A DNA stretch of 64,000 nt, taken from contig MKTX01000008.1 of assembly GCA_001898465.1 (NCBI GenBank), positions 90,732 to 154,731 of the forward strand, in the 5' to 3' direction. Below the pieces are notes generated by a model that was given only the letters and a program-made list of their open reading frames with translations, was not told where the DNA came from and did not search any database. Origin of the DNA: Sphingobacteriales bacterium 39-19 (GTDB taxonomy: Bacteria; Bacteroidota; Bacteroidia; Chitinophagales; Chitinophagaceae). A program made the position numbers and the translations under genes. Below are positions 1 to 8,300 of this stretch, in pieces (within the stretch, counting starts at the first letter, position 1; every line of letters starts with the position of its first letter).

Positions 1-147
1 ACATCGTACTTTTTTATCACCTGCTGCATCATCTAATTTTTGCTGAAGGTTTAATGCCATTTCCCGGTTAAAGGAATTAAATTTTTCCGGCCTGTTTAAT
101 TTAATAATGGCAACTTCTCCTTTATTTTCTAAAAGTATAGACTCCAT
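1..147 (-). CDS. Enoyl-CoA hydratase/isomerase family protein, N-terminal part (PaaG-like)
   Basis: The first 49 codons of a gene that runs off the left edge of the window. The start is ATG at 147. The visible protein has the opening typical of crotonase-fold enzymes: a short beta strand, then the KLNRPEKFNSFN segment (residues 16-27), which is the conserved 'LNRPxxxNA' start of enoyl-CoA hydratases, followed by an amphipathic helix. It ends at a V-R-C that normally precedes the oxyanion-hole strand. It lies 20 bp after the preceding gene on the same strand and belongs to the phenylacetate operon by position, so the isomerase PaaG (ring-epoxide to oxepin-CoA) or hydratase PaaF is most likely. 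The catalytic half is outside the window, so the exact enzyme cannot be decided. Confidence 0.75.
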   Translation of the reverse strand, partial: MESILLENKGEVAIIKLNRPEKFNSFNREMALNLQQKLDDAAGDKKVRC

Positions 148-167
148 AAGTAATTTACATTTTAATA

Positions 168-809
168 TCAAGCATCAAACCCTTTCACATCTTTATGACT
201 AATCAGATATTCTTCTACCCTTGTGTAATTCCTGTCGGGTGCGCTTACCCTATAAAGATAAACAGCATCCTGGTTATCTTTAGCTGATTTCAAACACCGA
301 AAATCAAATTCGTTACGATTAAAAAAATCTTCCAGTTCCAGTTTAAAAGCAACCCCCAAATTACCGGTACGTATCCGGTAATCTTTTACTTTATGAAACC
401 GCTCTATAAATCTTTGTAAAGGTTCTAATATAAATAATACAACTACTACAATAACAGATACTACAATTGTGAGCGTATAATTATGATACCCTATTGCCAT
501 ACCCAAAGCAGCGGTTACCCATATTAAGGCAGCTGTAGTAAGACCATTTACTGAAATCCCTTCCTTAAAAATTACACCAGCGCCAATAAACCCAATACCG
601 GTAACAATGTTGCTGGCAATACGATCGGCACTGCCATTTGCTGCTTCTTTAGATAATATAGTATAGAGGCAGGCACCTACGCATATTAAGATCATGGTTC
701 TAAACCCTGCCGGCTTGCTCCTGAATTCTCGTTCTATACCAATGATTGCGCCAATGATAAAAGCAAAAAAGACCTGGGCTGCTTCTTCAAAATAAACAGT
801 AAAATCCAT
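168..809 (-). CDS. MgtC/SapB family inner-membrane protein
   Basis: A 213-residue membrane protein. Four or five hydrophobic segments fill residues 10-130: the N-terminal segment carries GIEREFRSKPAGFRT (24-38), the MgtC signature, and a second conserved stretch NIVTGIGFIGAGVI is at 67-80. A soluble tail of about 80 residues follows, as in MgtC homologues with a C-terminal ACT-like domain. Family members are linked to magnesium-limited growth and to modulation of the F-type ATPase in Salmonella; the exact activity here is unknown. It is oddly placed: 76 bp after paaD and 20 bp before the enoyl-CoA hydratase, all on the same strand, so it is probably co-transcribed with phenylacetate genes although no role in that pathway is known. 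Confidence 0.85.
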   Translation of the reverse strand: MDFTVYFEEAAQVFFAFIIGAIIGIEREFRSKPAGFRTMILICVGACLYTILSKEAANGSADRIASNIVTGIGFIGAGVIFKEGISVNGLTTAALIWVTAALGMAIGYHNYTLTIVVSVIVVVVLFILEPLQRFIERFHKVKDYRIRTGNLGVAFKLELEDFFNRNEFDFRCLKSAKDNQDAVYLYRVSAPDRNYTRVEEYLISHKDVKGFDA

Positions 810-885
810 GAAATAAATGTACGTAAAAATTAATGAAGGAAATTGTATTAATACCTAATGGCAAAAAGCCGGTAAAGCATTTTTC

Positions 886-1398
886 TTAATGGCATTTAAA
901 ATAATCAAAAGGTTCCTTACAGGCATCACACTGGTAAAGGGCTTTGCAGGCAGTAGAACCAAACTCACTTACCCGGTGCGTATGATAAGAGTTGCACAGC
1001 GGGCATTGCACGGCTTCGTGGGGAGCAAATAAATCATTATTACAAACCTGCTGCCGGGCATTGGGGGGCGCAATACCATACGCTTTTAATTTTTCTTTAC
1101 CGGATTCACTCATCCAGTCGGTGGTCCAGGCAGGAGACAGTACATGGGTAATTTGAATATTTTGATACCCGGCTGCCAATAACTCCATACGGATATTTGC
1201 AGCAATCATATCCATAGCAGGGCAACCGGAATAGGTGGGCGTAATTACAATTTCAATCGTATTGGCATCGTAATGAACGGCCCGTACAATGCCCAGGTCC
1301 AGTATGGTAAGTACAGGCACTTCGGGGTCTGTAATATGCCCCAGTATATCCCACACTTTTTTTTCTTCTTGTTTTATATCTAATGTTTGTTTTTGCAT
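886..1398 (-). CDS. paaD: 1,2-phenylacetyl-CoA epoxidase subunit PaaD
   Basis: Encodes 170 residues from the ATG at 1398; a TTG nine bases upstream would overlap paaC and is less likely. The N-terminal two thirds is a MIP18/DUF59 domain with the LDLGIVRAV motif and TYSGCPAMD (the conserved Cys after a Thr/Ser-rich turn). The C-terminal third is a zinc ribbon with paired cysteines, CPLC and CDAC. PaaD is needed for iron-sulfur or diiron maturation of the PaaABCE epoxidase that attacks the aromatic ring of phenylacetyl-CoA. It follows paaC by two bases, so the two are translationally coupled. Identity is secure from the domain pair plus context. Confidence 0.93.
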   Translation of the reverse strand: MQKQTLDIKQEEKKVWDILGHITDPEVPVLTILDLGIVRAVHYDANTIEIVITPTYSGCPAMDMIAANIRMELLAAGYQNIQITHVLSPAWTTDWMSESGKEKLKAYGIAPPNARQQVCNNDLFAPHEAVQCPLCNSYHTHRVSEFGSTACKALYQCDACKEPFDYFKCH

Positions 1399-1400
1399 TA

Positions 1401-2156
1401 TTACCAATTAGCATCAGGATACATCCGTTGCAAATATTGCATTTCTGCCAAGATATAGCCCATGTGTTCTGTATGGGTTCCGCTTTTACCGCCGCTTTGC
1501 ATAAATATATGCTCAGCAGGCATTTGCAAAGTTGCTTCTTCTAAAATTGTTTGTACATCTAAAAGCCATTGTTTTTTTATACTTGCCAAATCTATCCCAT
1601 TATTATTTTCAAAATCGGCAGGCATAAACATTTCACCGGTATAAGGCCAAAGGAATTGAAGTGCTTGTTTTATACGCTGTTTACTCTCAGCAGTACCATC
1701 GCCCAGGCGAATTACCCACTCACCACTCCAGCGTACATGATAATTTACTTCTTTCAAAGATTTTTCGGCAATAGCAGCTAAAGACTGGTCCTGGCTTTGT
1801 AATAATTGAAAATATAATCCTTTGCAGAAAGCACTGTAAAAGTACTGGCGTAAAACTGTTTGTGCCCAATCGCCTTTGGGTAATTCACAAAGTAAAATAT
1901 TTTTAAATTCTCTTTCGGTTCTACGATAAGCCAGGCTATCTTCTGTTGCAATATGGCCCGGCATATTACCTGTTTCATTAATTAGCCTGGCCGCATACTG
2001 GTAAAAATTACGAGCTTGCCCCAACAGGTCGAGTGTAATATTGGTTATGGCAATATCCTGTTCCAAAACGGGGCCATGCCCGCACCACTCAGCATTTCGC
2101 TGTGAAAGAATAAGGTTAGAATCTGCCAGGGATAGGATGAAATTTATGTGTTGCAT
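1401..2156 (-). CDS. paaC: 1,2-phenylacetyl-CoA epoxidase subunit PaaC
   Basis: A 251-residue, largely helical ferritin-like protein of the size usual for PaaC. The early AEWCGHGPVLEQDIA segment and the central YHVRWSGEWVIRLGDGTAESK segment are typical of the family. PaaC is the catalytically inactive structural partner of PaaA in the (PaaAC)2 core of the phenylacetyl-CoA monooxygenase. It sits between paaB (44 bp upstream) and paaD (2 bp downstream). Nothing looks damaged. Confidence 0.93.
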   Translation of the reverse strand: MQHINFILSLADSNLILSQRNAEWCGHGPVLEQDIAITNITLDLLGQARNFYQYAARLINETGNMPGHIATEDSLAYRRTEREFKNILLCELPKGDWAQTVLRQYFYSAFCKGLYFQLLQSQDQSLAAIAEKSLKEVNYHVRWSGEWVIRLGDGTAESKQRIKQALQFLWPYTGEMFMPADFENNNGIDLASIKKQWLLDVQTILEEATLQMPAEHIFMQSGGKSGTHTEHMGYILAEMQYLQRMYPDANW

Positions 2157-2200
2157 AATTTGTTTCTGTTACATTAATTCCGAATAATTCCGGTTGTTTA

Positions 2201-2569
2201 TTACATGTGTTTCACTTCATCGGGCAGTTCATAAAAACTGGGATGCCTGTAAACTTTATCTTCTGCGGGGTCAAAGAAACTTTCTGCTTCATCGGGATTG
2301 CTGGCATGTATATATTTACTTTCTACCACCCAGATGCTTACCCCTTCCTGCCTGCGTGTGTAAACATCCCTGGCATTTTCAATTGCCATGGTAGCATCGG
2401 CTGCTTTTAAGCTGCCGGCATGTTTATGATCGAGCCCTCTTTTACTGCGAATAAACACTTCCCATAATGGCCAGGCAGCAGTATCGGGCTTGGTTTGGTA
2501 TGCGGCTCCGTTCCCGGGCTCATCGGGGATATCGCCGTAGTACATTTTTTTGATAAATTGAAAATTCAT
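2201..2569 (-). CDS. paaB: 1,2-phenylacetyl-CoA epoxidase subunit PaaB
   Basis: A 122-residue protein, slightly longer than enterobacterial PaaB. The diagnostic stretch WEVFIRSKRGLDHKHAGSL lies mid-protein, followed by ENARDVYTRRQEG and the SIWVV strand. PaaB bridges PaaAC heterodimers in the multicomponent epoxidase. It is preceded by paaA (35 bp gap) and followed by paaC (44 bp). The insertion of about 25 residues before the WEVF motif (GDIPDEPGN onwards) is present in other Bacteroidota PaaB proteins as far as I recall and is not damage. Confidence 0.93.
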   Translation of the reverse strand: MNFQFIKKMYYGDIPDEPGNGAAYQTKPDTAAWPLWEVFIRSKRGLDHKHAGSLKAADATMAIENARDVYTRRQEGVSIWVVESKYIHASNPDEAESFFDPAEDKVYRHPSFYELPDEVKHM

Positions 2570-2604
2570 GTTTTTTTATTTTAAATAAGATTTAAAAATA
2601 TTTT

Positions 2605-3555
2605 TTAAGCGGCGCTTACTGTTTTTATTTTATTCTTTTTATCAGCATACGCCAATGCTGCTTCTCTTACCCAGGCACCTTCTTCATGTGCCTTTCTCCG
2701 GGCATCAATCCTTTCTTTATTACAGGGGCCATTCCCTTTTACTACATTCCAAAACTCGTCCCAGTTTATTTCACCAAAATCATAAGACCCTCTTTGCTCA
2801 TTCCATTTTAAATGCGAATCAGGAAGCGTCATGCCCAGCAATTTTATTTGTTCTGCAATCATATCCACAAAATTTTGACGCAGCTCATCATTGCTTTTAC
2901 GTTTTATTTTCCATTTCATGCTTTGATCGCTATTGGTGCTTTCGCTGTCTTTGGGGCCAAACATCATGAGGCTGGGCCACCACCAACGGTTAATGGCATC
3001 CTGGCACATGGCTTTTTGTTCTTCTGTTCCTTTGCTTAACACCAATAATGTTTCAAAACCCTGGCGTTGATGAAAACTTTCTTCTTTGCAAATGCGTACC
3101 ATTGCCCGGGCATAAGGGCCGTAGCTGGTGCGGCAAAGCATTACCTGGTTTAAGATGGCGGCTCCATCTACCAGCCAGCCAATAGCGCCCATATCGGCCC
3201 AGGTAAGTGTGGGGTAATTAAAAATGGATGAATATTTTGCTTTACCACTGTGCAAATCATCTATCATCTGTTCCCGGCTTTGTCCCAGTGTTTCGGCGGC
3301 ACAATAGAGATACAATCCGTGCCCGGCTTCGTCTTGTACTTTGGCAATTAAAATTGCTTTTCGCTTTAAAGAAGGCGCCCGGGTAATCCAGTTTCCCTCC
3401 GGCAACATGCCTACCACCTCGCTATGGGCGTGCTGGCTTATTTGCCGCAGGTTTGTTTTACGATAAGCATCGGGCATCCAGTCTTTAGGCTCTATTTTGG
3501 CTTCCTGGTCAATTTTATCCTGGAAGTTAATTTCTAATGGATGAATTGTTGTCAT
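2605..3555 (-). CDS. paaA: 1,2-phenylacetyl-CoA epoxidase catalytic subunit PaaA
   Basis: The catalytic diiron subunit that epoxidises the ring of phenylacetyl-CoA. It has 316 residues, the normal length. Two ExxH diiron-ligand motifs are visible, E76-A-G-H79 and E159-S-F-H162, in the four-helix bundle. The [11 protein letters not shown] segment and the C-terminal [14 protein letters not shown] stretch are also family features. It lies 27 bp after paaE and 35 bp before paaB on the same strand. All visible ligand motifs are intact, so the enzyme should be active with PaaB, PaaC, PaaD and PaaE. Confidence 0.95.
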   Translation of the reverse strand: MTTIHPLEINFQDKIDQEAKIEPKDWMPDAYRKTNLRQISQHAHSEVVGMLPEGNWITRAPSLKRKAILIAKVQDEAGHGLYLYCAAETLGQSREQMIDDLHSGKAKYSSIFNYPTLTWADMGAIGWLVDGAAILNQVMLCRTSYGPYARAMVRICKEESFHQRQGFETLLVLSKGTEEQKAMCQDAINRWWWPSLMMFGPKDSESTNSDQSMKWKIKRKSNDELRQNFVDMIAEQIKLLGMTLPDSHLKWNEQRGSYDFGEINWDEFWNVVKGNGPCNKERIDARRKAHEEGAWVREAALAYADKKNKIKTVSAA

Positions 3556-3582
3556 ATTAAAAATGATTTATAGCTTTATTCG

Positions 3583-4659
3583 TTATTTTATATCAAAATC
3601 TACCACTATGTCGCCGGAAACAGGATGGCTTTGGCAAGTGAGAATATATCCTTGTTCTACTTCTTCATCTTCTAAACCCCAGTTTTCATCCATTTTTACC
3701 CGCCCCTGCATGAGCTTTGCTTTGCAAGTGCAACAGACCCCGCCTTTGCAGGCATAAGGCAAATCGGCTCCTTGCTTTAATGCTGCATCTAAAATGCTTT
3801 CGCCATCTGCACTTAAATAAAAACTAAAACTACGGCCATCTAATTTTACAGTAATATGGCTTTGCGGCCCTGTGGGTTTGGCAGCAGCTTTTGCAGTTGG
3901 CTTTATGATCTTTTCTCCCGGGGTAGTAAAGAGTTCGTAGTGTATTTTTTTGGGGTCGATTTTATTTTCAAGTAAAAAATCTTTTACGGTAAAAATCATT
4001 TGCTCTGGACCACAAATAAAAAACTCATCCATGCGGTTATAATCAATAAGTTTTTGCAAGGATTCTAATTTTTCTTTATTGATACGCCCGTAATTAAGGG
4101 CTGTTTCTGTTTGCTCCCGGCTGAGGATATTAATAAGCTGAAAGCGATCCAGGTATTTATTTTTAAGGCCTTCCAGTTCTTCAAAAAAAATTACGGAAGC
4201 TAATGACTTGTTCCCGTATACCAGTGTAAAATCACTTTTCGGTTCCGTTTGCAGGGTAGATTTTATGATGGATATAACAGGCGTAATGCCACTGCCTGCG
4301 GCAAAAGCGAGATATGATTTTTTTTGTGCCTTGTGTAAAGGGGTATTGAACTTGCCCGTGGGAGGCAATACTTCTAATTCATCTCCAGCTTTTAAATTTT
4401 CATTTGCAAAACCGGAAAACAAGCCCCCCTCCACTTTTTTAATAGCTACTTTCAATTCATTTTCATGAGGTGCAGCGCAGATGGAATAATTGCGCCGAAT
4501 TTCTGCTGCATCAAAAATTTTTCGTATGGCTATATTTTGCCCGTGTTCGTAACTGAAAATTGTTTTTAATTCATCAGGTACCCAAAAACTTACGGATACA
4601 CAATCCGGCGTTTCTTTTACTATTTTTTTTACTTTAAGAGGATGAAAGTGTACCGCCAT
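3583..4659 (-). CDS. paaE: 1,2-phenylacetyl-CoA epoxidase reductase subunit PaaE
   Basis: A 358-residue NAD(P)H reductase that delivers electrons to the PaaA diiron centre. The order is an FAD-binding barrel (RRNYSICAAP, then GGLFSGFAN), an NAD(P)-binding domain (AAGSGITPVISI; ICGPEQMIF), and a C-terminal plant-type ferredoxin domain with cysteines C304, C309, C312 and C342 in the C-x4-C-x2-C...C pattern. This is the classical PaaE fusion. It lies two bases after the tetR stop, making it the first structural gene of the operon. Confidence 0.95.
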   Translation of the reverse strand: MAVHFHPLKVKKIVKETPDCVSVSFWVPDELKTIFSYEHGQNIAIRKIFDAAEIRRNYSICAAPHENELKVAIKKVEGGLFSGFANENLKAGDELEVLPPTGKFNTPLHKAQKKSYLAFAAGSGITPVISIIKSTLQTEPKSDFTLVYGNKSLASVIFFEELEGLKNKYLDRFQLINILSREQTETALNYGRINKEKLESLQKLIDYNRMDEFFICGPEQMIFTVKDFLLENKIDPKKIHYELFTTPGEKIIKPTAKAAAKPTGPQSHITVKLDGRSFSFYLSADGESILDAALKQGADLPYACKGGVCCTCKAKLMQGRVKMDENWGLEDEEVEQGYILTCQSHPVSGDIVVDFDIK

Positions 4660-4661
4660 TT

Positions 4662-5249
4662 TTAATTTTTTAAACCGTGTAATAATATGGTAAGCAGGGT
4701 TTGTTCTAAATCTTTTTTGGGAGCCAGCTTATTTTGTACCTGGCCAAGTTCTAACATCCTTACAGAAGATAAAATAGCCAAAGTGCAGGCCTGTGCATGA
4801 GTATTTTTAAATTCCTTTTTTTGAATGCCGCTTTCAATTATTTTTAATAATCGTTTTTCATAGTTGCGCCGTTGCTTAATAAAAAGGCTCAATGCAGGTT
4901 CCTTTAAGTTTTTCCATTCATGGTTTGCAACATATACTGCATCGGGTTCCTGCAGCATTAAACGGATATGGTTTTGAATAAAAGATTCTATTATTAGTAA
5001 ACTCCCGTTTTCTTTTTCCGCATGGCGGATACCCTCTGTAAACTTACCGGCAATAGAAAAACAAATTGCCTGCAACAATGCCTCTTTATTTTTAAAATGA
5101 TTATACAGGCTCGGCGCCTGGATATGTAATGCTGCAGCCAACTCCCGCATAGAAGTGGCCTTATAACCCCGGTTTCTAAAAAGCACCGAGGCCTGTTTTA
5201 ATATGGCCTGTTGCCGGGTTCCGTTTTGTGGGGCTGGTATGCGTGGCAT
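4662..5249 (-). CDS. TetR family regulator of the phenylacetate operon (PaaR-like)
   Basis: A 195-residue TetR-family repressor. The N-terminal helix-turn-helix covers about residues 13-58 (QQAILKQASVLFRNRGY, then MRELAAALHIQAPSLYNHF, the family's recognition helix). The rest is a helical ligand domain with no recognisable signature. It is the first gene of the paa operon, ending two bases before paaE. TetR-type PaaR proteins in other bacteria repress paa genes until phenylacetyl-CoA appears; the same role is inferred here from position only. A perfect palindrome overlies its own promoter just upstream, which argues for self-repression. Confidence 0.88.
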   Translation of the reverse strand: MPRIPAPQNGTRQQAILKQASVLFRNRGYKATSMRELAAALHIQAPSLYNHFKNKEALLQAICFSIAGKFTEGIRHAEKENGSLLIIESFIQNHIRLMLQEPDAVYVANHEWKNLKEPALSLFIKQRRNYEKRLLKIIESGIQKKEFKNTHAQACTLAILSSVRMLELGQVQNKLAPKKDLEQTLLTILLHGLKN

Positions 5250-5257
5250 CGTTTACA

Positions 5258-5281
5258 CAAAACTAACAAATATTAGTTTTG
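5258..5281 (-). promoter_or_regulatory. paa operon promoter with embedded TetR-type palindrome
   Basis: A perfect 9-bp inverted repeat, CAAAACTAA (5258-5266) and TTAGTTTTG (5273-5281), spaced by six bases. On the minus strand its left arm contains a Bacteroidota -7 box, TAGTTTTG (5265 down to 5258), and a TTTG -33 box lies 19 bases further upstream, at about 5288-5285. The -7 box ends 8 bases before the ATG at 5249, so the transcript would have almost no leader. The overlap of palindrome and promoter is the expected layout of a self-repressing TetR operator. Operator function is inferred. Confidence 0.7.
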
Positions 5282-5330
5282 CCGCAAAATACCCTCATGT
5301 AGTAACATGGGTAACGCATCCGGCTTATAA

Positions 5331-5357
5331 AAAGCCGGGAGACATGCCCCCGGCTTT
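5331..5357 (-). terminator. Intrinsic terminator after the alpha-2-macroglobulin gene
   Basis: An A/T-flanked GC hairpin: AAAGCCGGG (5331-5339) pairs with CCCGGCTTT (5348-5356) around an 8-base loop, with T-rich flanks on both strands. It lies 20 bp past the stop of the minus-strand alpha-2-macroglobulin gene and just upstream of the paa promoter. Confidence 0.8.
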
Positions 5358-5377
5358 TATGTGTACAATAGGGCAAA

Positions 5378-8300
5378 TCAGGGAGTCACTTCTACCCATT
5401 TCCCATTTACCCCTGCGGTAATTTTATTATCATACATCGCTTCTGCATAAGTGCCGGGTAAAAAGAATTTACCGGGGTAAGTTGCATTTAATTGTATATA
5501 ATATGTAAGGGTTTGTTTTTCGCCAATTGTAAAATAAGTGTACACCCGGTCATCCCGGATATCCTGGTAATCAGACGATGAGGAATGGAAAGCGCCTTCA
5601 CTACCCGTCATGCGGGGATTTAATATTTCCCAGCCACTGGGGAATATTTGAGTAAGCGCTACATTATTATAGCTACCCCGGGATCCCGTATTTTTAATTT
5701 GTACCCGGGCAATAAAATCGGTACCCTGCTGCAATTTATTTACATCGATAGAAGTTCCATTTTGAGTAATATAGCTAACTGATATATTCAATAAGGCAGG
5801 GTTATTTTTCACATGCAAACTATCTCCTGATAAAGGTTGCCCATTGGTAACAATGCGTACAAATAATTGGTTGGATCCTTTATTTTGCAAATGCACAGCT
5901 ACATTTCCTGTATTTACAAAAATGGGAATGCGGCGCATATAAGCCTGGGTATTGATGGCTATATCCTGAGCCCCTATTTTTGCTGTTGCTATAATTTTTG
6001 AACCGGAAGGATTTTTACCAGTAAACTTCGCAATAGCAATCAAGCAATAGGCGGTAGTTTGTGTACTGTACCAATCATCATTTGATAATTGGGCTGCCAT
6101 ATTTAGCAGTAAATCCAATGCTTTTTCTTTACGCCCCAGCAAGGTTAATGTTTCTAACACCATGGCCTGGTCCCGTAAATTAGAACCATAGCTATACCCC
6201 GGTGATTCTCTTTCCGGGAAAGTGACAGGCAACCCGCTGATGAGGTTTAAAGCAACGGCATTTTGCCCCGTCATCTGGTAAGCCGCTGCCAGTCTCCATT
6301 TGGCTTCAGGAGAAATATATTTAAATTCTTTTAGCCGGTTCATGGCACCTAAGGCAGGCGCCCCGGCAAGTGCCATTGTATATAAACGGTATGCTTGTAA
6401 AAGATCCCCACCATAAAAATTTCGGGTAGATGGTTGCCAGGCATTCGCTTTGCCTCGTTGATAATTTTTCCATTGCTGTAAGGTATAATCGCTAACAGCA
6501 TACCCGGCTTTTTGTGCTTCTGTTAAAAAATGACCGGCATAACTGCTTCCCCAATCATCGGATTCGGAGGCGCCCGGCCAATAGCCAAAACCCCCATCGG
6601 TACGTTGCATATTAATAATGCGGCTAATTCCTGATTTTACATTTTTATCGATAGCAACTTTTTGATTGTTATCCAATTCGCTTAATTGATTTAAGACCAA
6701 CTGCGGAAATACACCAGAGGTTGTTTGTTCAATGCAACCATGCGGATATTGGATTAAAAAATCTAACCGCTTTTGAAGATCCAGGTTGGGAATGCTTGAT
6801 ATTTCCAGCATGGCTGTACTGGTGGCAGGTAAACCAATCGGTGAAGCGATGGTACTCCATTGCTGGCCGGGAGCCAGGCTATATTGGGAAACTGAAGTAA
6901 CCGGCGGGTTGGGGTTGCGTACATCCAGTTCCACATCATAATCTGCTTTTTCTGTGCCTGAACGTGCCATTACTTTTACTTTAGCAATGCCTGTACTGGG
7001 TTTTACTTTTACATCGAAATACACAACTTTTTCTCCCGGTGCATCAAATGATACACGCTGTGTAGTTGCACCCAGCAGTTCCAGGTAAGGATTCGCTTGT
7101 AAAGATACAGTTGCCTCCTTAATATTATTTTCCATTGCAAAAACAGTAACAGGAAGTTTTATGGTTTCGCCCGGCCCCAGCACCCTGGGTAATGTGGCCA
7201 ATACCATGAGGGGTTTTTTAACTGCGATATTTTTTTCAGTACTTCCGTAGCTTCCTTCATGAGCCGCTACCAGCATTACCTTTACAGAACCTATGTATTG
7301 GGGTAAAATAAACTGATGTGTTTGTTTCTGCCCTTTATTCAAATGAAAAGGACCCAGGTATTTTACGACGGGTTTAAAGCGATTTGCTTTTTTTTGCTTT
7401 ACAGGCCCGGCATCATCATCGCCCCCAATAGTAAGGATGCGCTCCAGGCCACCACCCCAGGCCCCAATAACATAATCATATAAATCAAAACTCTTTACGC
7501 CCAAGGCTTCCCTGCCATAAAATGCAGCATGGGGATCGGGTGTTTTATAATGCGTAAGATCCAGCAAACCCTCATCTACAATGGCGACACTATAAGTCAT
7601 TTCTTTACCTTGTTGTTCGCTTACAGTAAATGATACATTTTGTTCGGGCCTGATGGTTGCCGGTATACTGAGCTGGGGATGAAGCAGGGTATTGGGATCC
7701 TCTACTACGATGGGTATGGAGCCATACATACGAATGGGCAAATCATTTATAGTTTGTGCATGAGGTTGTATTAAACTTACAGTAGCATATATATTGGGAG
7801 CCATGCCCGGTTCTGCTTTAAAACTCACGGTATTGTTCCCCTGTTCTGTTTTTTGCCAAAATGTTTTTAAAACCCGGGAACCCGATTCAATACTTACCAG
7901 CATTCGCCCTCCTTTACTGGCTGGAACAGACAGGTTTACCTGTTCGCCCACATGATACAATGCTTTATCTGATGTAAAGGATAGCATGGAAGCAGCGCCC
8001 TGGTCATCCTCTCCCTGGCGGCTTTGCCAGTAATCATTATCAATATAAAATGCTTCGCCGGTGATGTGGTTACTCTTCATGTCCTGTACCAAAATAAGGT
8101 AGCGCCCCCAATCTTCATCTGCAACTGAAAAACTCCACTGCCCTTTTCCGTTACTGAGGGTAACCGTATCTTTTTTGATGAGTTTGTTATAACTGCTTTG
8201 TGTAAAGTTGCTCAGGTTATCACCTCCTTCATCCCACCACCAGCGCCATTGAATGCGATAAAAACTCACTTGCATTTTTGCATTGCCCGAAATTAATTTC

